Position numbers and translations under genes: made by a program
Shown here: positions 1 to 7,868 of the stretch, in pieces
Layout of the letters: each line of letters starts with the position of its first letter
Position numbering within the stretch: position 1 is the first letter of the stretch
Assembly: GCA_016931535.1 (NCBI GenBank)
Contig: JAFGEP010000082.1
Span: 1 to 34,081, forward strand
Origin: Bradymonadales bacterium
GTDB taxonomy: Bacteria > Myxococcota_A > Bradymonadia > JAFGEP01
DNA: 34,081 nt
Direction of reading: 5' to 3'
The notes under the pieces: generated by a model
Told to the model about the DNA's origin: nothing
The model's database searches: none
Seen by the model: only the letters and a program-made list of their open reading frames with translations

Positions 1-87
1 CGCGTCGCAGCGGGTGTGGAGGGGACTGCTGGCGGTGCTGCTTCAGTAGCGGGCGGATGCCCGCGTCGCAGCGGGTGTGGAGGGGAC
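1..87. repeat. Two 26-bp direct repeats, period 61, at window edge
   Basis: Positions 1-26 and 62-87 are identical over 26 bases and end in GTGTGGAGGGGAC. The full second copy may start at 59 (GCCCGC), which gives a 29-base unit and a 32-base intervening segment (27-58). Each unit contains a short hairpin, CCCGC / GCGGG around GTCGCA (60-75 in copy 2). No third copy follows at 120, and the neighbouring minus-strand gene ends at 132. The sequence may be the last two units of an array outside the window, or a small intergenic repeat. The hairpin part resembles half of the dispersed element at 4387-4443 and 22347-22403. Confidence 0.75.
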
Positions 88-131
88 CGTTCTCACGGGT
101 CAAGCTGTGCCCGGCGGCGTGTAGAGCCCGC

Positions 132-1394
132 TCACACCTTGGCGAGCGCGTCGTCGAGGGCCTGGATGAGATCCTCGACATCCTCGATGCCGACCGAGAT
201 GCGGACCAGGCCGTCGTTGATCCCGGCCTTCTCCCGTTTTTCCTTGGGGACGCAGGCATGGGTCATGGAGGCGGGGTGCTGGATCAGGGAATCGACGGTG
301 CCCAGGGAGACGGCCAGGGTGAACAGCTCGATGCTGTTCATCAGCTTGCGGCCGGCCTCCAGGCCGCCGGTGAGATCGAAGGAGACCATGCCTCCGAAAC
401 GCTTCATCTGGCGCTTGGCCAGCTCATGGTACCGGTTGTTTTCCAGGCCCGGGTAGTAGACGTGGTCCACCTTGGGGTGGGACTGCAGGTAGCGGGCGAT
501 GGCCATGGCGTTGTCACAGTGGCGTTCCATGCGCACCGGCAGCGTCTTGAGGCCCAGGTTGACCAGCCAGGCATCGAAGGGGCTGGGGTTGCCGCCGACA
601 TCCTTGATGACGTTGTAGGCGGCCTCTTTAATCGCGTCGTCCAGGGTGGTCATGATCCCGCCGACCACGGTCCCGTGGCCACAGCTGTACTTGGTGGTGG
701 AGTGGATGACCGCGTCGGCTCCCAGCTCCAGAGGGCGTTGGAGATAAGGTGTGGCGAAGGTGTTGTCCACGATCACCTTCATCTGGGGGTTGACCGATTT
801 GACCATCGAGCTCAGGGCGCGGATGTCGGTGATGGCCAGCATGGGGTTGGTGGGGGTCTCGAAGAAGACCGCCTTGGCGTTCGGATTCTGTCCCAGCACC
901 GTTTCCAGGGCGTTCAGGTCGGTGGTGTCCACCTCGACCACCTGGATACCCAGCCTGGGGAAGACCGTTTCCGCCAGGTGGGTGGTGGCGCCGTAGAGCA
1001 CGTTGCCCATGATCAGGGTATCACCGGCGTTGGCCAGCCCCAGCAAGGTGGAGGCGATGGCCGACATGCCGGAGGAGAAGGCCTGCGAGGAGATGCGGAT
1101 CTCGGGGTTGGCGAGCTTGACGTCGCGGCCCTCCAGCGCGTTCATCTTGGCCTCCAAGAGCAGCACGCTGGGGTTGCCCAACCGGGTGTAGATGTACCCC
1201 GGCCGCTCTCCGGCGAAGATCTCCGCCCCCTCCTCGGCGCTGGCGAAGACGAAGGTGGAGGTCTGGTAGATGGCGCCGGTATGGGGGGTTCCGGTGAGCT
1301 GGCCCACGTGCTCTCCAGCATGCAGGGCGCGAGTGGCGAAGCCACAGTTGAGGCAGAACTGCTCAACGTAATCGGGACGCTTTGAATCTTCCAT
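132..1394 (-). CDS. Trans-sulfuration family PLP enzyme (Cys/Met metabolism)
   Basis: This is a 420-residue PLP-dependent enzyme of the Cys/Met metabolism family (PF01053: cystathionine gamma-synthase/lyase, methionine gamma-lyase, O-acetylhomoserine sulfhydrylase), a cytoplasmic fold-type-I tetramer. Visible family marks are YIYTRLGNP (Tyr69, Arg71, phosphate-cup residues donated to the partner subunit), LYGATTH with the ring-stacking Tyr134, the VIVDNTFATP segment with Asp210, and the Schiff-base lysine in HSTTKYSCGH (Lys235). The length is normal for the family. The N-terminal extension carries a CxxC (Cys14, Cys17), which is unusual. The Cys characteristic of Pseudomonas methionine gamma-lyase (YGC) is Ala here, so substrate choice cannot be settled from sequence; cystathionine gamma-lyase/synthase, methionine gamma-lyase or sulfhydrylase all remain possible. 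The start is supported by AGGAG seven bases upstream (ATAGGAGCATTCC-ATG). The gene stands alone, divergent from ychF. Confidence 0.93.
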   Translation of the reverse strand: MEDSKRPDYVEQFCLNCGFATRALHAGEHVGQLTGTPHTGAIYQTSTFVFASAEEGAEIFAGERPGYIYTRLGNPSVLLLEAKMNALEGRDVKLANPEIRISSQAFSSGMSAIASTLLGLANAGDTLIMGNVLYGATTHLAETVFPRLGIQVVEVDTTDLNALETVLGQNPNAKAVFFETPTNPMLAITDIRALSSMVKSVNPQMKVIVDNTFATPYLQRPLELGADAVIHSTTKYSCGHGTVVGGIMTTLDDAIKEAAYNVIKDVGGNPSPFDAWLVNLGLKTLPVRMERHCDNAMAIARYLQSHPKVDHVYYPGLENNRYHELAKRQMKRFGGMVSFDLTGGLEAGRKLMNSIELFTLAVSLGTVDSLIQHPASMTHACVPKEKREKAGINDGLVRISVGIEDVEDLIQALDDALAKV

Positions 1395-1540
1395 GGAATG
1401 CTCCTATGGTTCCAGTCAGCTTCTCTTGTTCTACCGCTGTCCAACGAAAGATCCAAGCCTATTTCGGGGCTTAGGTGCAACATTATTCAGTCTAGCGCGA
1501 ATCGTGCCCTATTTTGTTGGGCTGGCGGGAGGCTGCCCCG

Positions 1541-1630
1541 AGGGGAAACCTCGCGCCTGGGGCACCAGCGCCTCAGCCACATCGTGGAAGATGGCCAGAC
1601 ACGTGGACACCTCGCGCCTGGGGCACCAGC
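1541..1630. repeat. 22-bp direct repeat, period 61
   Basis: Positions 1548-1569 and 1609-1630 share 22 identical bases beginning ACCTCGCGCC and ending GGGGCACCAGC. The match extends leftwards with mismatches to about 29 bases (1541-1569 and 1602-1630). Only two copies are present. The sequence is unrelated to the repeat at the window start, though the 61-base period is the same. Confidence 0.75.
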
Positions 1631-1699
1631 TCTGGGGAAAGCTGGTTGAACCAAGCTCCGCGCAATATGCCCTGATCACACCTCACAACCCGAGGGGGA

Positions 1700-1729
1700 T
1701 TGTGTACCGGGCACCGCCCCGGGTAGGAT
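1700..1729 (+). promoter_or_regulatory. Possible sigma70 promoter for ychF
   Basis: TTGTGT at 1700-1705, an 18-base spacer, and TAGGAT at 1724-1729 resemble -35 and -10 boxes (3/6 and 4/6 matches). They lie 46 bases upstream of the ychF start. The match is weak and rests on pattern alone. Confidence 0.3.
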
Positions 1730-1744
1730 GATCTCTTGGATCAT
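1728..1744. promoter_or_regulatory. Inverted repeat ATGATC-N5-GATCAT, possible operator
   Basis: A perfect 6-bp inverted repeat with a 5-base centre begins at the end of the proposed -10 box and would cover the transcription start of ychF. Size and position fit a dimeric repressor site. No regulator can be named. Confidence 0.35.
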
Positions 1745-1774
1745 TGACCAGCATCGCAAAGGAGTGGGGTTGCC

Positions 1775-2878
1775 ATGGGTTTCTCATGCGGGATAGTCGG
1801 GCTGCCCAACGCCGGGAAGTCCACCATTTTCAACGCCTTGACCGCGGCCGGTTCGCCCGTGGCCGCCTACCCGTTCTGCACCATCGAACCCAAGGAGGGG
1901 ATCGTCGCGGTGCCCGATCGACGCCTGAGCCGGCTTGCCGAGCTGGTCCAACCCCAGGTCGTGACCCCCACCACCCTGACCTTCGTGGATATCGCTGGCC
2001 TGGTGAAAGGGGCGCACCAGGGGGAGGGGCTCGGCAACCAGTTCTTGGCCCACATCCGCGAGGTGGACGCGGTCGCCCACGTGGTCCGCTCCTTTGTGGA
2101 CGACGACATCAGCCACGTGCATGGGCGGATCGATCCCGCGGATGATTTCGAGGTGGTCATGACCGAGCTGATCCTGGCCGACCTGGAGACGGTGCAGCGG
2201 CGCATGGCCAAGACGACCAAGGCGGCCAAGGTGGGAGACAAGGAGGCCCGGTCCCAGCTCGATCTGTTGGAGCGGCTGGAGGCGGCTCTTGCGGCGGGCG
2301 ACCCGGCGATCGGAGTGCAGCCGGAGAAGGTGGGCGAGGCGGAGCTGATGAGGGGCCTGTTTCTGCTTTCGGCAAAACCGTCCTTCGTGGTGGTGAACTG
2401 CGGCGAGGATCAGATCGGACAGGGGGTCAAGCTGGCCGCGGAGCTGGAGAGGTCTCTGGTCAGGTACCACGTTCTGGCTCTCCCCGTCGCCGGAAAGTTG
2501 GAGATGGAGCTGACCGAGCTCGCCGACGAGGACCGGATGGTGTTCATGGAGGAGCTGGGGCTGGCACAGACCGCGCTGGAGCGGCTGGTCCAGAGGGGAT
2601 ATGAGCTTCTGGATCTCGTCACCTTCTACACCACGGTGGGCACCGAGCTGCGCGCCTGGACCGTCAAGGAAGGGACCAAGGCCCCCGCGGCAGCGGGTAA
2701 GATCCATACCGATATGGAAACCGGCTTCATCAAGGCCGACATCATCCCGTTCGCCCGCTTCGATGAGCTCGGTTCGGAGCTGGCCGCACGCAAGGCGGGT
2801 TGTGCCCGGGTGGAAGGCAAGGAGTACGAGATCCAGGACGGAGACGTGGTGACCATCCACTTTCGAACTTTATTTTGA
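1775..2878 (+). CDS. ychF: Redox-regulated ATPase YchF (Obg family, OLA1-like)
   Basis: This is a 367-residue cytoplasmic P-loop NTPase, near the usual YchF length of about 363. Near the N-terminus is the Walker A loop GLPNAGKST, followed by the YchF switch region (ending [11 protein letters not shown]) and the Walker B/G3 [17 protein letters not shown]. The base-specificity motif is not the NKxD of true GTPases (VVVNCGEDQ), as expected for a family that prefers ATP. The C-terminal TGS domain begins around [15 protein letters not shown] and ends [14 protein letters not shown]. YchF/OLA1 proteins bind ribosomes and act in translation and stress responses. The start is supported by AAAGGAG about ten bases upstream. 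It is followed after 36 bases by a cell-wall hydrolase gene on the same strand, with no obvious functional link. Confidence 0.97.
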   Translation: MGFSCGIVGLPNAGKSTIFNALTAAGSPVAAYPFCTIEPKEGIVAVPDRRLSRLAELVQPQVVTPTTLTFVDIAGLVKGAHQGEGLGNQFLAHIREVDAVAHVVRSFVDDDISHVHGRIDPADDFEVVMTELILADLETVQRRMAKTTKAAKVGDKEARSQLDLLERLEAALAAGDPAIGVQPEKVGEAELMRGLFLLSAKPSFVVVNCGEDQIGQGVKLAAELERSLVRYHVLALPVAGKLEMELTELADEDRMVFMEELGLAQTALERLVQRGYELLDLVTFYTTVGTELRAWTVKEGTKAPAAAGKIHTDMETGFIKADIIPFARFDELGSELAARKAGCARVEGKEYEIQDGDVVTIHFRTLF

Positions 2879-2914
2879 CAATCGCGCGCCACCCTTGATA
2901 CTTACGCAAGGTTC

Positions 2915-4120
2915 ATGAGGGGTCAGTTTCACACCGACGGGATCATGGATCGGAACTACTGGATTTTTAGCGCACTGCTCACCTTGCTGGTCACCTGCAA
3001 CCTCTTGTCGGGGCAGGCCTGGGCCGACCCGATGGTGTACGTGGTGCAATCCGGGGACGCCCTCAGCTCGCTGGCCCGGCGATACAACGTCACCGTTCAG
3101 CAGATCAGAGACTGGAACCAGCTGGATGGCGACCTCATCCGCATCGGCCAACAGCTGACCATCCACCCCGAGCGGGGTTCCCGCCGACGCACGGGTAGCT
3201 CCCGAAGCAGCTCCACCGTCCATACCGTGCAACCAGGCGATCGGTTGAGCCAGATCGCCCGCAGCTACGATGTCAGCGTGGCCGACCTGGTCGCCTGGAA
3301 CCGGGGCCTGGATCCCGATCGCATCAGGGTGGGCCAGGAGATCCGCATTCAACGGCAGGGCCGCGAGGTCCGGCGCATCACCTACGAGGTCCAACCCGGC
3401 GATTTCGTGGCCCGCATCGCGCGCCGCCACCATGTCAGCATCAATGACATCGTCCGATGGAACGACGGTCTCGATCCCGACCGGATCCGGATCGGACAGC
3501 AGCTGGTCATCTACGTGGAAGGCCCCGAGCAGCCCTCCCGTTCGGTCGGACGGGCCAACGCCGGCCGCCTGGTGAACGGGGAACAGCTACCTGGACATCG
3601 CGGCTACCGCATTCGCGACCGTGACCGCGCCTGGGCCACCAACGAGACGGTCCGCTACATCCTCGGCGGTTTTGACACCGTCTTGCGGGTACACCCCCGG
3701 GCCCACCGGGTAGCGGTCCACGACCTGAGCCGGGAGCGCGGCGGGCCGATGCGAGGCCATCGCAGCCACCAGAGCGGACGCGACGCCGACTTCGCCTACT
3801 ACCAGCGCCGCTGTTCGGGCGGCACCTGTCCTGTCCGGCGGGTACGGCCGGACAACCTGGACGTCGAGACCCAGTGGACCTTGTTCTCGCACTGGATCCG
3901 ACACGACCAGGTCCAGTACATGTTCGTGGACTACAGCCTGCAACGGGTGCTCTACGAGTACGCCCGCGATCAGGGGGCCACCGCTTCCCAGCTCGACGAG
4001 TGGTTCCAGTACCCCCACGGGCGCAACACCGCCCGCGGGATCATCCGCCATCAGCGCAACCACGCCGACCACGTCCACGTCCGCTTCACCTGCTCCGACG
4101 ACGACGACGAGTGCCGGTAG
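2915..4120 (+). CDS. LysM x3 + M74 (MepA-like) murein endopeptidase, exported
   Basis: This is a predicted exported peptidoglycan hydrolase of 401 residues. A signal peptide (hydrophobic run FSALLTLLVTCNLLSGQAWA) is followed by three LysM peptidoglycan-binding domains at about residues 41-84, 102-146 and 156-200. The C-terminal half (about 215-395) matches penicillin-insensitive murein endopeptidase (peptidase M74), with the zinc motifs GHRSHQSGRDAD (His282, His285, Asp292 region) and NHADHVHVRF (His383, His386, His388). MepA-type enzymes cut the D-Ala-mDAP cross-link in the periplasm; E. coli MepA lacks LysM domains, so this is a targeted version. The first ATG (2915) has AAGG just upstream. 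An internal ATG at 2945 would give a cleaner signal peptide and is a real alternative. The protein ends in an acidic tail, CSDDDDECR. Confidence 0.9.
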   Translation: MRGQFHTDGIMDRNYWIFSALLTLLVTCNLLSGQAWADPMVYVVQSGDALSSLARRYNVTVQQIRDWNQLDGDLIRIGQQLTIHPERGSRRRTGSSRSSSTVHTVQPGDRLSQIARSYDVSVADLVAWNRGLDPDRIRVGQEIRIQRQGREVRRITYEVQPGDFVARIARRHHVSINDIVRWNDGLDPDRIRIGQQLVIYVEGPEQPSRSVGRANAGRLVNGEQLPGHRGYRIRDRDRAWATNETVRYILGGFDTVLRVHPRAHRVAVHDLSRERGGPMRGHRSHQSGRDADFAYYQRRCSGGTCPVRRVRPDNLDVETQWTLFSHWIRHDQVQYMFVDYSLQRVLYEYARDQGATASQLDEWFQYPHGRNTARGIIRHQRNHADHVHVRFTCSDDDDECR

Positions 4121-4260
4121 GCGGTAGCCCGCTCCCTTTGCTCTCTACCGAAAATCCCAAGAGCCTGTGGCATCAATCGACCCTGAATGAACACGGTTTG
4201 GGCGAAACGCGGAGCCTGGACTTTCGCCGAATCCGTAGAGTGGACGCCGGGACCCGCCGA

Positions 4261-4282
4261 GCGGTTGCCCCAGAGCAACCGC
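4261..4282. terminator. Hairpin GCGGTTGC-N6-GCAACCGC
   Basis: A perfect 8-bp stem with loop CCCAGA lies between convergent genes, 141 bases after the endopeptidase stop. There is no T-run after it, so it is not a classical intrinsic terminator. It may still pause polymerase or protect the transcript 3' end. Confidence 0.45.
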
Positions 4283-4340
4283 CGGGGGGTGGCGGAGTCT
4301 CGGAGGTGAGGCGAAATGCCCAGGCGACGCGCGCCACTGC

Positions 4341-4447
4341 CCCCGGGCTCCGCCTCGGGGGAGGATTGCCCGGCCAAAGGCTAGGATCGCCCCCTCCGCC
4401 CGCTACGCGGGCACCTCCCCCGGGCTCCGCCTCGGGGGAGGATCGCC
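4341..4447 (-). repeat. Dispersed double-hairpin element, full copy plus 31-bp partial copy
   Basis: The core 4387-4443 is the exact reverse complement of 22347-22403 over 57 bases, and similarity continues with few mismatches to about 4371 on one side. The element holds two hairpins: CCTCCCCC / GGGGGAGG, and GCCCGC / GCGGGC around GTA. A separate 31-base segment, 4341-4371, exactly matches (reverse complement) 22342-22372, so half of the element is repeated. The full copy ends a few bases before the stop codon of the HAD gene (4451-4453). Its placement at a convergent gene end suggests a terminator or REP-like mobile repeat. Confidence 0.8.
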
Positions 4448-4450
4448 GGG

Positions 4451-5155
4451 CTATTTGGATGTCGATCGGTTTCTGGCTCCAGGTGGTTCCGGCCGATCGC
4501 CGCAGATATGGGGGAGGATCTCCCGCAGGTCGTTCCCTGGGATATGCACGCCGGAGCAGTCGATCAGCTCCTGGCAGCTGCTGTTGAAGGCGATGGACAG
4601 TCCGGCCCGGCGGGCGATGCTCACATCGTTGAAGTTGTCTCCCACGAAGACCGTCTGCTCCAGCGCCACCCCATGCTTGTCGGCCAACCACTCGAGGCCG
4701 GCCGCCTTGTTTTCCAGGTCGAAGGGGGTGGGGCGCCAGCCGATGAGCTCGCCCGCCCGGTTGAAGTAGACCTCGTTCAGGAAGATATCGTCGAAGTACC
4801 GCTCCAGGTCGAACCGCTTCAGCACGATATCGAGGCTTCCCGAGATGACCACCAGCACCATCCCGGCCGCTTTCAACGTCTCCAGCGTTTCCTTCACCCC
4901 TCGGTTCAGCACCAGCCGGTCGATGGCCTCCAGCATCCGCTGGCGGTTGGCCCCTTTTTCCAGGAACAGGCGAATGTCCCACTCGAACCACTGGGAGTAG
5001 GGGATGCGCCGGGCGAAGTAGTCGTCCCAGGCCTTTTTTCGCGACTCGGCATCGGTACCCAGGTAGTCGTGCAGCGTCTGCCAGACGAACACCGTGGATC
5101 CGACCAGGGTTCCATCCACATCGAAGGCGGCCAGGCGATAGCGATTCCTGCTCAT
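4451..5155 (-). CDS. HAD-superfamily phosphatase (SerB-like)
   Basis: This is a 234-residue cytoplasmic HAD hydrolase. Motif I is FDVDGTLV with nucleophile Asp12 and acid/base Asp14. Motif II is VVISGS. Motif IV is VGDNFND. An alpha-helical cap (about residues 20-90) of the type seen in phosphoserine phosphatase and related small-molecule phosphatases sits between motifs I and II. The substrate cannot be assigned: there is no adjacent biosynthetic gene, and the cap lacks features I can tie to phosphoserine. The last 15 or so residues (from GDRPEPPG) are polar. The stop codon abuts a dispersed repeat, so the C-terminus may have been remodelled by the element. AAGGA lies about nine bases before the ATG. 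Confidence 0.85.
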   Translation of the reverse strand: MSRNRYRLAAFDVDGTLVGSTVFVWQTLHDYLGTDAESRKKAWDDYFARRIPYSQWFEWDIRLFLEKGANRQRMLEAIDRLVLNRGVKETLETLKAAGMVLVVISGSLDIVLKRFDLERYFDDIFLNEVYFNRAGELIGWRPTPFDLENKAAGLEWLADKHGVALEQTVFVGDNFNDVSIARRAGLSIAFNSSCQELIDCSGVHIPGNDLREILPHICGDRPEPPGARNRSTSK

Positions 5156-5366
5156 GAAGTCATCCTTTGGGGTGGGCGCGGCCCGACTAGCGCCACAATA
5201 ACCTCTGCATCCATTACCTAGCTACGCCAAACAGGTCCGGCTCGTCTGGAACCAAGCGACAGCAAACTCGAAAAGGTCCGGTTGACGCACAGGTGGTCAG
5301 AATCTCCGTCGAGGGGTACCAGCGGTTCATGCTCGGAAAGTCATCCCGTTCGGCTCCCGGCCGCCA

Positions 5367-7241
5367 TCAGGGCAGCAACTCGGGTTGGCGCGACAGCTCG
5401 ATCCCGCCGGTGTTTCGGCGGAAGACTATCGCCGACCCGATCTGCCTCAGCTCGGTGAACGCTCGGCGGCGGCGCAACGCCCTGACGATGTTCGGCTGCT
5501 GGGCCACCAGATAGTTGAAGACCGGGTTGTCCACCAGGTCGAACTGGAGCCGCCAGAACGGGAGGTTCCTCCCCAGCAAGGTGAAGCCCCCGTTGATGTT
5601 CAGCGGCTCGTCCAGCAGCACGCCGGTCGCGTCCGCTTGCCGGCTCACCCAGGCCTGAGCCTGGAACAGATCGGCGAAGCTGTCCAGCTCGAGCCGACTG
5701 GTCCCGTGGAGGTTGAAGGCCAGCACGGCGACCAGCACCAATCCGACCAGGCCCGTTCCGATGCGCAAGCCCCACCCGGAAAACCATACCGAGCGGTCGC
5801 CATCGAGGTAGGAGCTGCTCTCTCCCCCTTCGTGGTCTTTCTTGGGGTCACTATCCGAGACCATCGCGCCTCGCTGCGAGTTCCGCGTGCTTTCTTCCTC
5901 CTGCCGATCGCCCGTCTGACCACCGTGGGCGATCATCGAATCCCGCTGGCACAGCGCCAGGCTCGAGCTGGTCTTCGGGCTGTGCTTCCAAGGCCTCTCG
6001 GCGAGCCAGCGAATGAATGCCAGATACCCGTTGACCCCGGAAATCAGGAGGAACGGCCAGATCGAAAGGAGGAACCGCTCCTCTTTGTGCTTCATGAGAC
6101 TCAGGGCGATCAACGGCAGCACCCAGGCGGCGATCAGCCGCCAGTGTCGCCAGAAGAACAGGGCCATCCCCAGCCCGAGTAGGACGGCGCCTACCCCCAG
6201 TCGCCCGATCAGCACGTCGTTCAGGTAGTATCCGCGAGGCAGCACCCCGTAGATCTCCGCTCCCCTCTCTACCACGTTGAACCGGTAGTACTCCATCGCC
6301 GAGTGGAACGGCTCTCCCCAGGTCAGCCAGTCCACCAGCCCCACCACCGCGGCGGCACAGGCCATACCGAGCACCGACCAGCCGAGCAGGCGGAATCGGC
6401 GGCGTAACAGGTAGTCGATCAGCACCAGGGGAACGAAGACCACCAGGCTGTAGCGGACAACCACCGCCGCCCCCAGCAGCAATCCAACCGGCAACGCTGC
6501 CAGGCTCCCGCCGGTGCCGCGAGGCCGAGCGACCTCCTCCAGCCACAGGGCGTAGGCCCAAGTGGTCAGGATCAGGCCAGCGCTTTCGCTCAGCGTGTGG
6601 GGAGCGAAAAAGGCGAGGTAGGGACAGAGCGCCACAGCAAAGGCGGCGAACAGCCCGCCAAGCCCGTCTTTCCCTCCTACCGCCCGCCCGATGCGGAAAG
6701 CGGCCGGTATGAGGACCAGGCTGACCAGGACGTTGTGCAGCTGGAGAAAACGGTACAGGGAGTACCCCTTCAGCCCCGCCCAACTACCGACCTCCATGAG
6801 CGCGCCGTAGAACCCCGGCAAGATCCAGTTGCGGGCTCCTTCGACAAACTCCCAGGACAGCCAGCCATACCCATGGATGCGCCAGGTTGCCGGCTCCAGG
6901 TACTGAAACACCTCGTCCGGGTGGTGCATCCCCCGCTGGATGGCGAAGAAAACCAGGCGAATCGCGAGCCCGAGCAGCAGGGCGGCAGCCAGCCCGATCG
7001 CCAGGCCTCGCCCCCCCGCCTGCGACGGATCGACCGGACATTCGGCCCTACCTTCCTTCCCCGTGGAGATCGGTCCGGAGTCGGGGGACCTCGCCATCGC
7101 TTCTTTCGGCTTCGATCGGCGAAAGAGGTGGACAAGACGGCTCCCGCTCGGCCCCGAAACCACAAGCCCTCCGGTCAGTGCATTGTCCGACGCCGGGCCG
7201 ATGTAGTCTTGCTTGTGGGGGTTGCGCCGGTTTTCACACAT
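5367..7241 (-). CDS. GT22-like mannosyltransferase (ALG9/PIG-B type), multi-pass membrane
   Basis: This is a 624-residue integral membrane protein with about ten hydrophobic segments. The first luminal/periplasmic loop has HHPDEVFQYLEP (Asp109, Glu110) followed by YGWLSWEFVEGARNWILPGF, the hallmark of GT-C family GT22 (eukaryotic ALG9/ALG12/PIG-B, which use dolichyl-phosphate mannose). Bacterial members are expected to use a polyprenyl-phosphate sugar. A charged, low-complexity insertion of about 70-80 residues (near 5795-5990; KTSSS to SYLDGDRS) interrupts the membrane domain before the last hydrophobic segment. The C-terminal soluble domain follows. The chosen ATG overlaps the stop of the upstream discoidin-like gene by 8 bases and is preceded by GGAGAGGTGG; a longer ATG start at 7289 is less likely. 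Co-transcription with the upstream gene is probable, suggesting a surface glycan or lipid-glycosylation role. Confidence 0.8.
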   Translation of the reverse strand: MCENRRNPHKQDYIGPASDNALTGGLVVSGPSGSRLVHLFRRSKPKEAMARSPDSGPISTGKEGRAECPVDPSQAGGRGLAIGLAAALLLGLAIRLVFFAIQRGMHHPDEVFQYLEPATWRIHGYGWLSWEFVEGARNWILPGFYGALMEVGSWAGLKGYSLYRFLQLHNVLVSLVLIPAAFRIGRAVGGKDGLGGLFAAFAVALCPYLAFFAPHTLSESAGLILTTWAYALWLEEVARPRGTGGSLAALPVGLLLGAAVVVRYSLVVFVPLVLIDYLLRRRFRLLGWSVLGMACAAAVVGLVDWLTWGEPFHSAMEYYRFNVVERGAEIYGVLPRGYYLNDVLIGRLGVGAVLLGLGMALFFWRHWRLIAAWVLPLIALSLMKHKEERFLLSIWPFLLISGVNGYLAFIRWLAERPWKHSPKTSSSLALCQRDSMIAHGGQTGDRQEEESTRNSQRGAMVSDSDPKKDHEGGESSSYLDGDRSVWFSGWGLRIGTGLVGLVLVAVLAFNLHGTSRLELDSFADLFQAQAWVSRQADATGVLLDEPLNINGGFTLLGRNLPFWRLQFDLVDNPVFNYLVAQQPNIVRALRRRRAFTELRQIGSAIVFRRNTGGIELSRQPELLP

Positions 7242-7857
7242 CGCCCACCACCTCTCCCAGGACCTGGATCTCGTATAGCCGGACCACATCGCGGGGCTGA
7301 CCCTCCGGGGCCACCCAGAACCCGATGCGCACCCGATCGGTCGCCGAGCATTCGAGCGGATGGGACGGGCTGCTCTCCCGGTTTCCGTGGATGGCGAGAT
7401 CCCTGACCAGCCAGACCTCCCCCTGCTCCTCCCGCAGGCACTGGATGTCGTAGTCGATCATGGTCAGCACGCCGTCCTCTCGTGCTCCTGCCAGAGCCAG
7501 GACGACACGGTGCACATCGGCTCTTCGCGCCAGCCGGACCTCGATCCAGGGTTCCCGGTCGGCTTGAACCGTGGCCCACTTCTCCAGGAGAGTCGGGTTG
7601 GCTCGTTCATCGATGGCGTACAGGGGGTGGTGCAGATGGTGGGTGTCGAAGCTCGAAACCCAGACCGATCCCCCGCGATAGAGGGAAGCCAGGTTGATCT
7701 CCCCGTCTTCGGGGAGGGGAGGTGCAACCGCGTAGGTTTCGGTCTGTATCGTGGGTCGACGACCGAGAAACTGGAGCAGGCCGCCGACCACCAGCGCCAG
7801 GTACAGCCAGGTCCAACCCCACGGGTGGCGAGCGATGAATTCGACGATTCGTCTCAC
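7234..7857 (-). CDS. Membrane-anchored discoidin (F5/8 type C)-like protein
   Basis: This protein is about 207 residues long with one N-terminal membrane helix (WTWLYLALVVGGLLQFL), then a soluble domain resembling F5/8 type C (discoidin) carbohydrate-binding folds: LYAIDERANPTLLEKW, then WIEVRLARRADVHRVVLAL, and a closing strand VVRLYEIQVLG. The start is inferred as GTG at 7857, twelve bases after the stop of the EMO-like gene. No ATG exists in frame after that stop, and GGAG lies about 14 bases upstream, so the start is only moderately supported. It overlaps the GT22 gene by 8 bases, so the two are likely translated together. Binding of a cell-surface glycan or lipid is inferred from fold similarity only. 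Confidence 0.7.
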   Translation of the reverse strand: MRRIVEFIARHPWGWTWLYLALVVGGLLQFLGRRPTIQTETYAVAPPLPEDGEINLASLYRGGSVWVSSFDTHHLHHPLYAIDERANPTLLEKWATVQADREPWIEVRLARRADVHRVVLALAGAREDGVLTMIDYDIQCLREEQGEVWLVRDLAIHGNRESSPSHPLECSATDRVRIGFWVAPEGQPRDVVRLYEIQVLGEVVGDV

Positions 7858-7868
7858 GCGGCTGGTGT

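Larger units (their letters stand above)
1395..1774. other. Divergent intergenic region upstream of PLP enzyme and ychF
   Basis: This 380-base gap between two divergent genes has no credible coding region. It holds an imperfect direct repeat with a 61-base period (1541-1630), a possible plus-strand promoter (1700-1729) and a perfect 6-bp inverted repeat (1728-1744). The first half is less GC-rich than its surroundings, as expected of a promoter region. Confidence 0.7.
4121..4450. other. Convergent intergenic region with hairpins and repeats
   Basis: This 330-base gap lies between two convergent genes. It contains no credible gene. It is filled by a perfect 8-bp hairpin (4261-4282), a 31-base partial repeat (4341-4371) and a full copy of a dispersed double-hairpin element (core 4387-4443). 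It most likely ends transcription from both sides. Confidence 0.7.

Noticed and set aside
4173..4991. 272-codon minus-strand frame across the repeat element and HAD gene
   Set aside because: It runs out of frame with the HAD protein and reads through the GC-rich hairpin element. There are no motifs.
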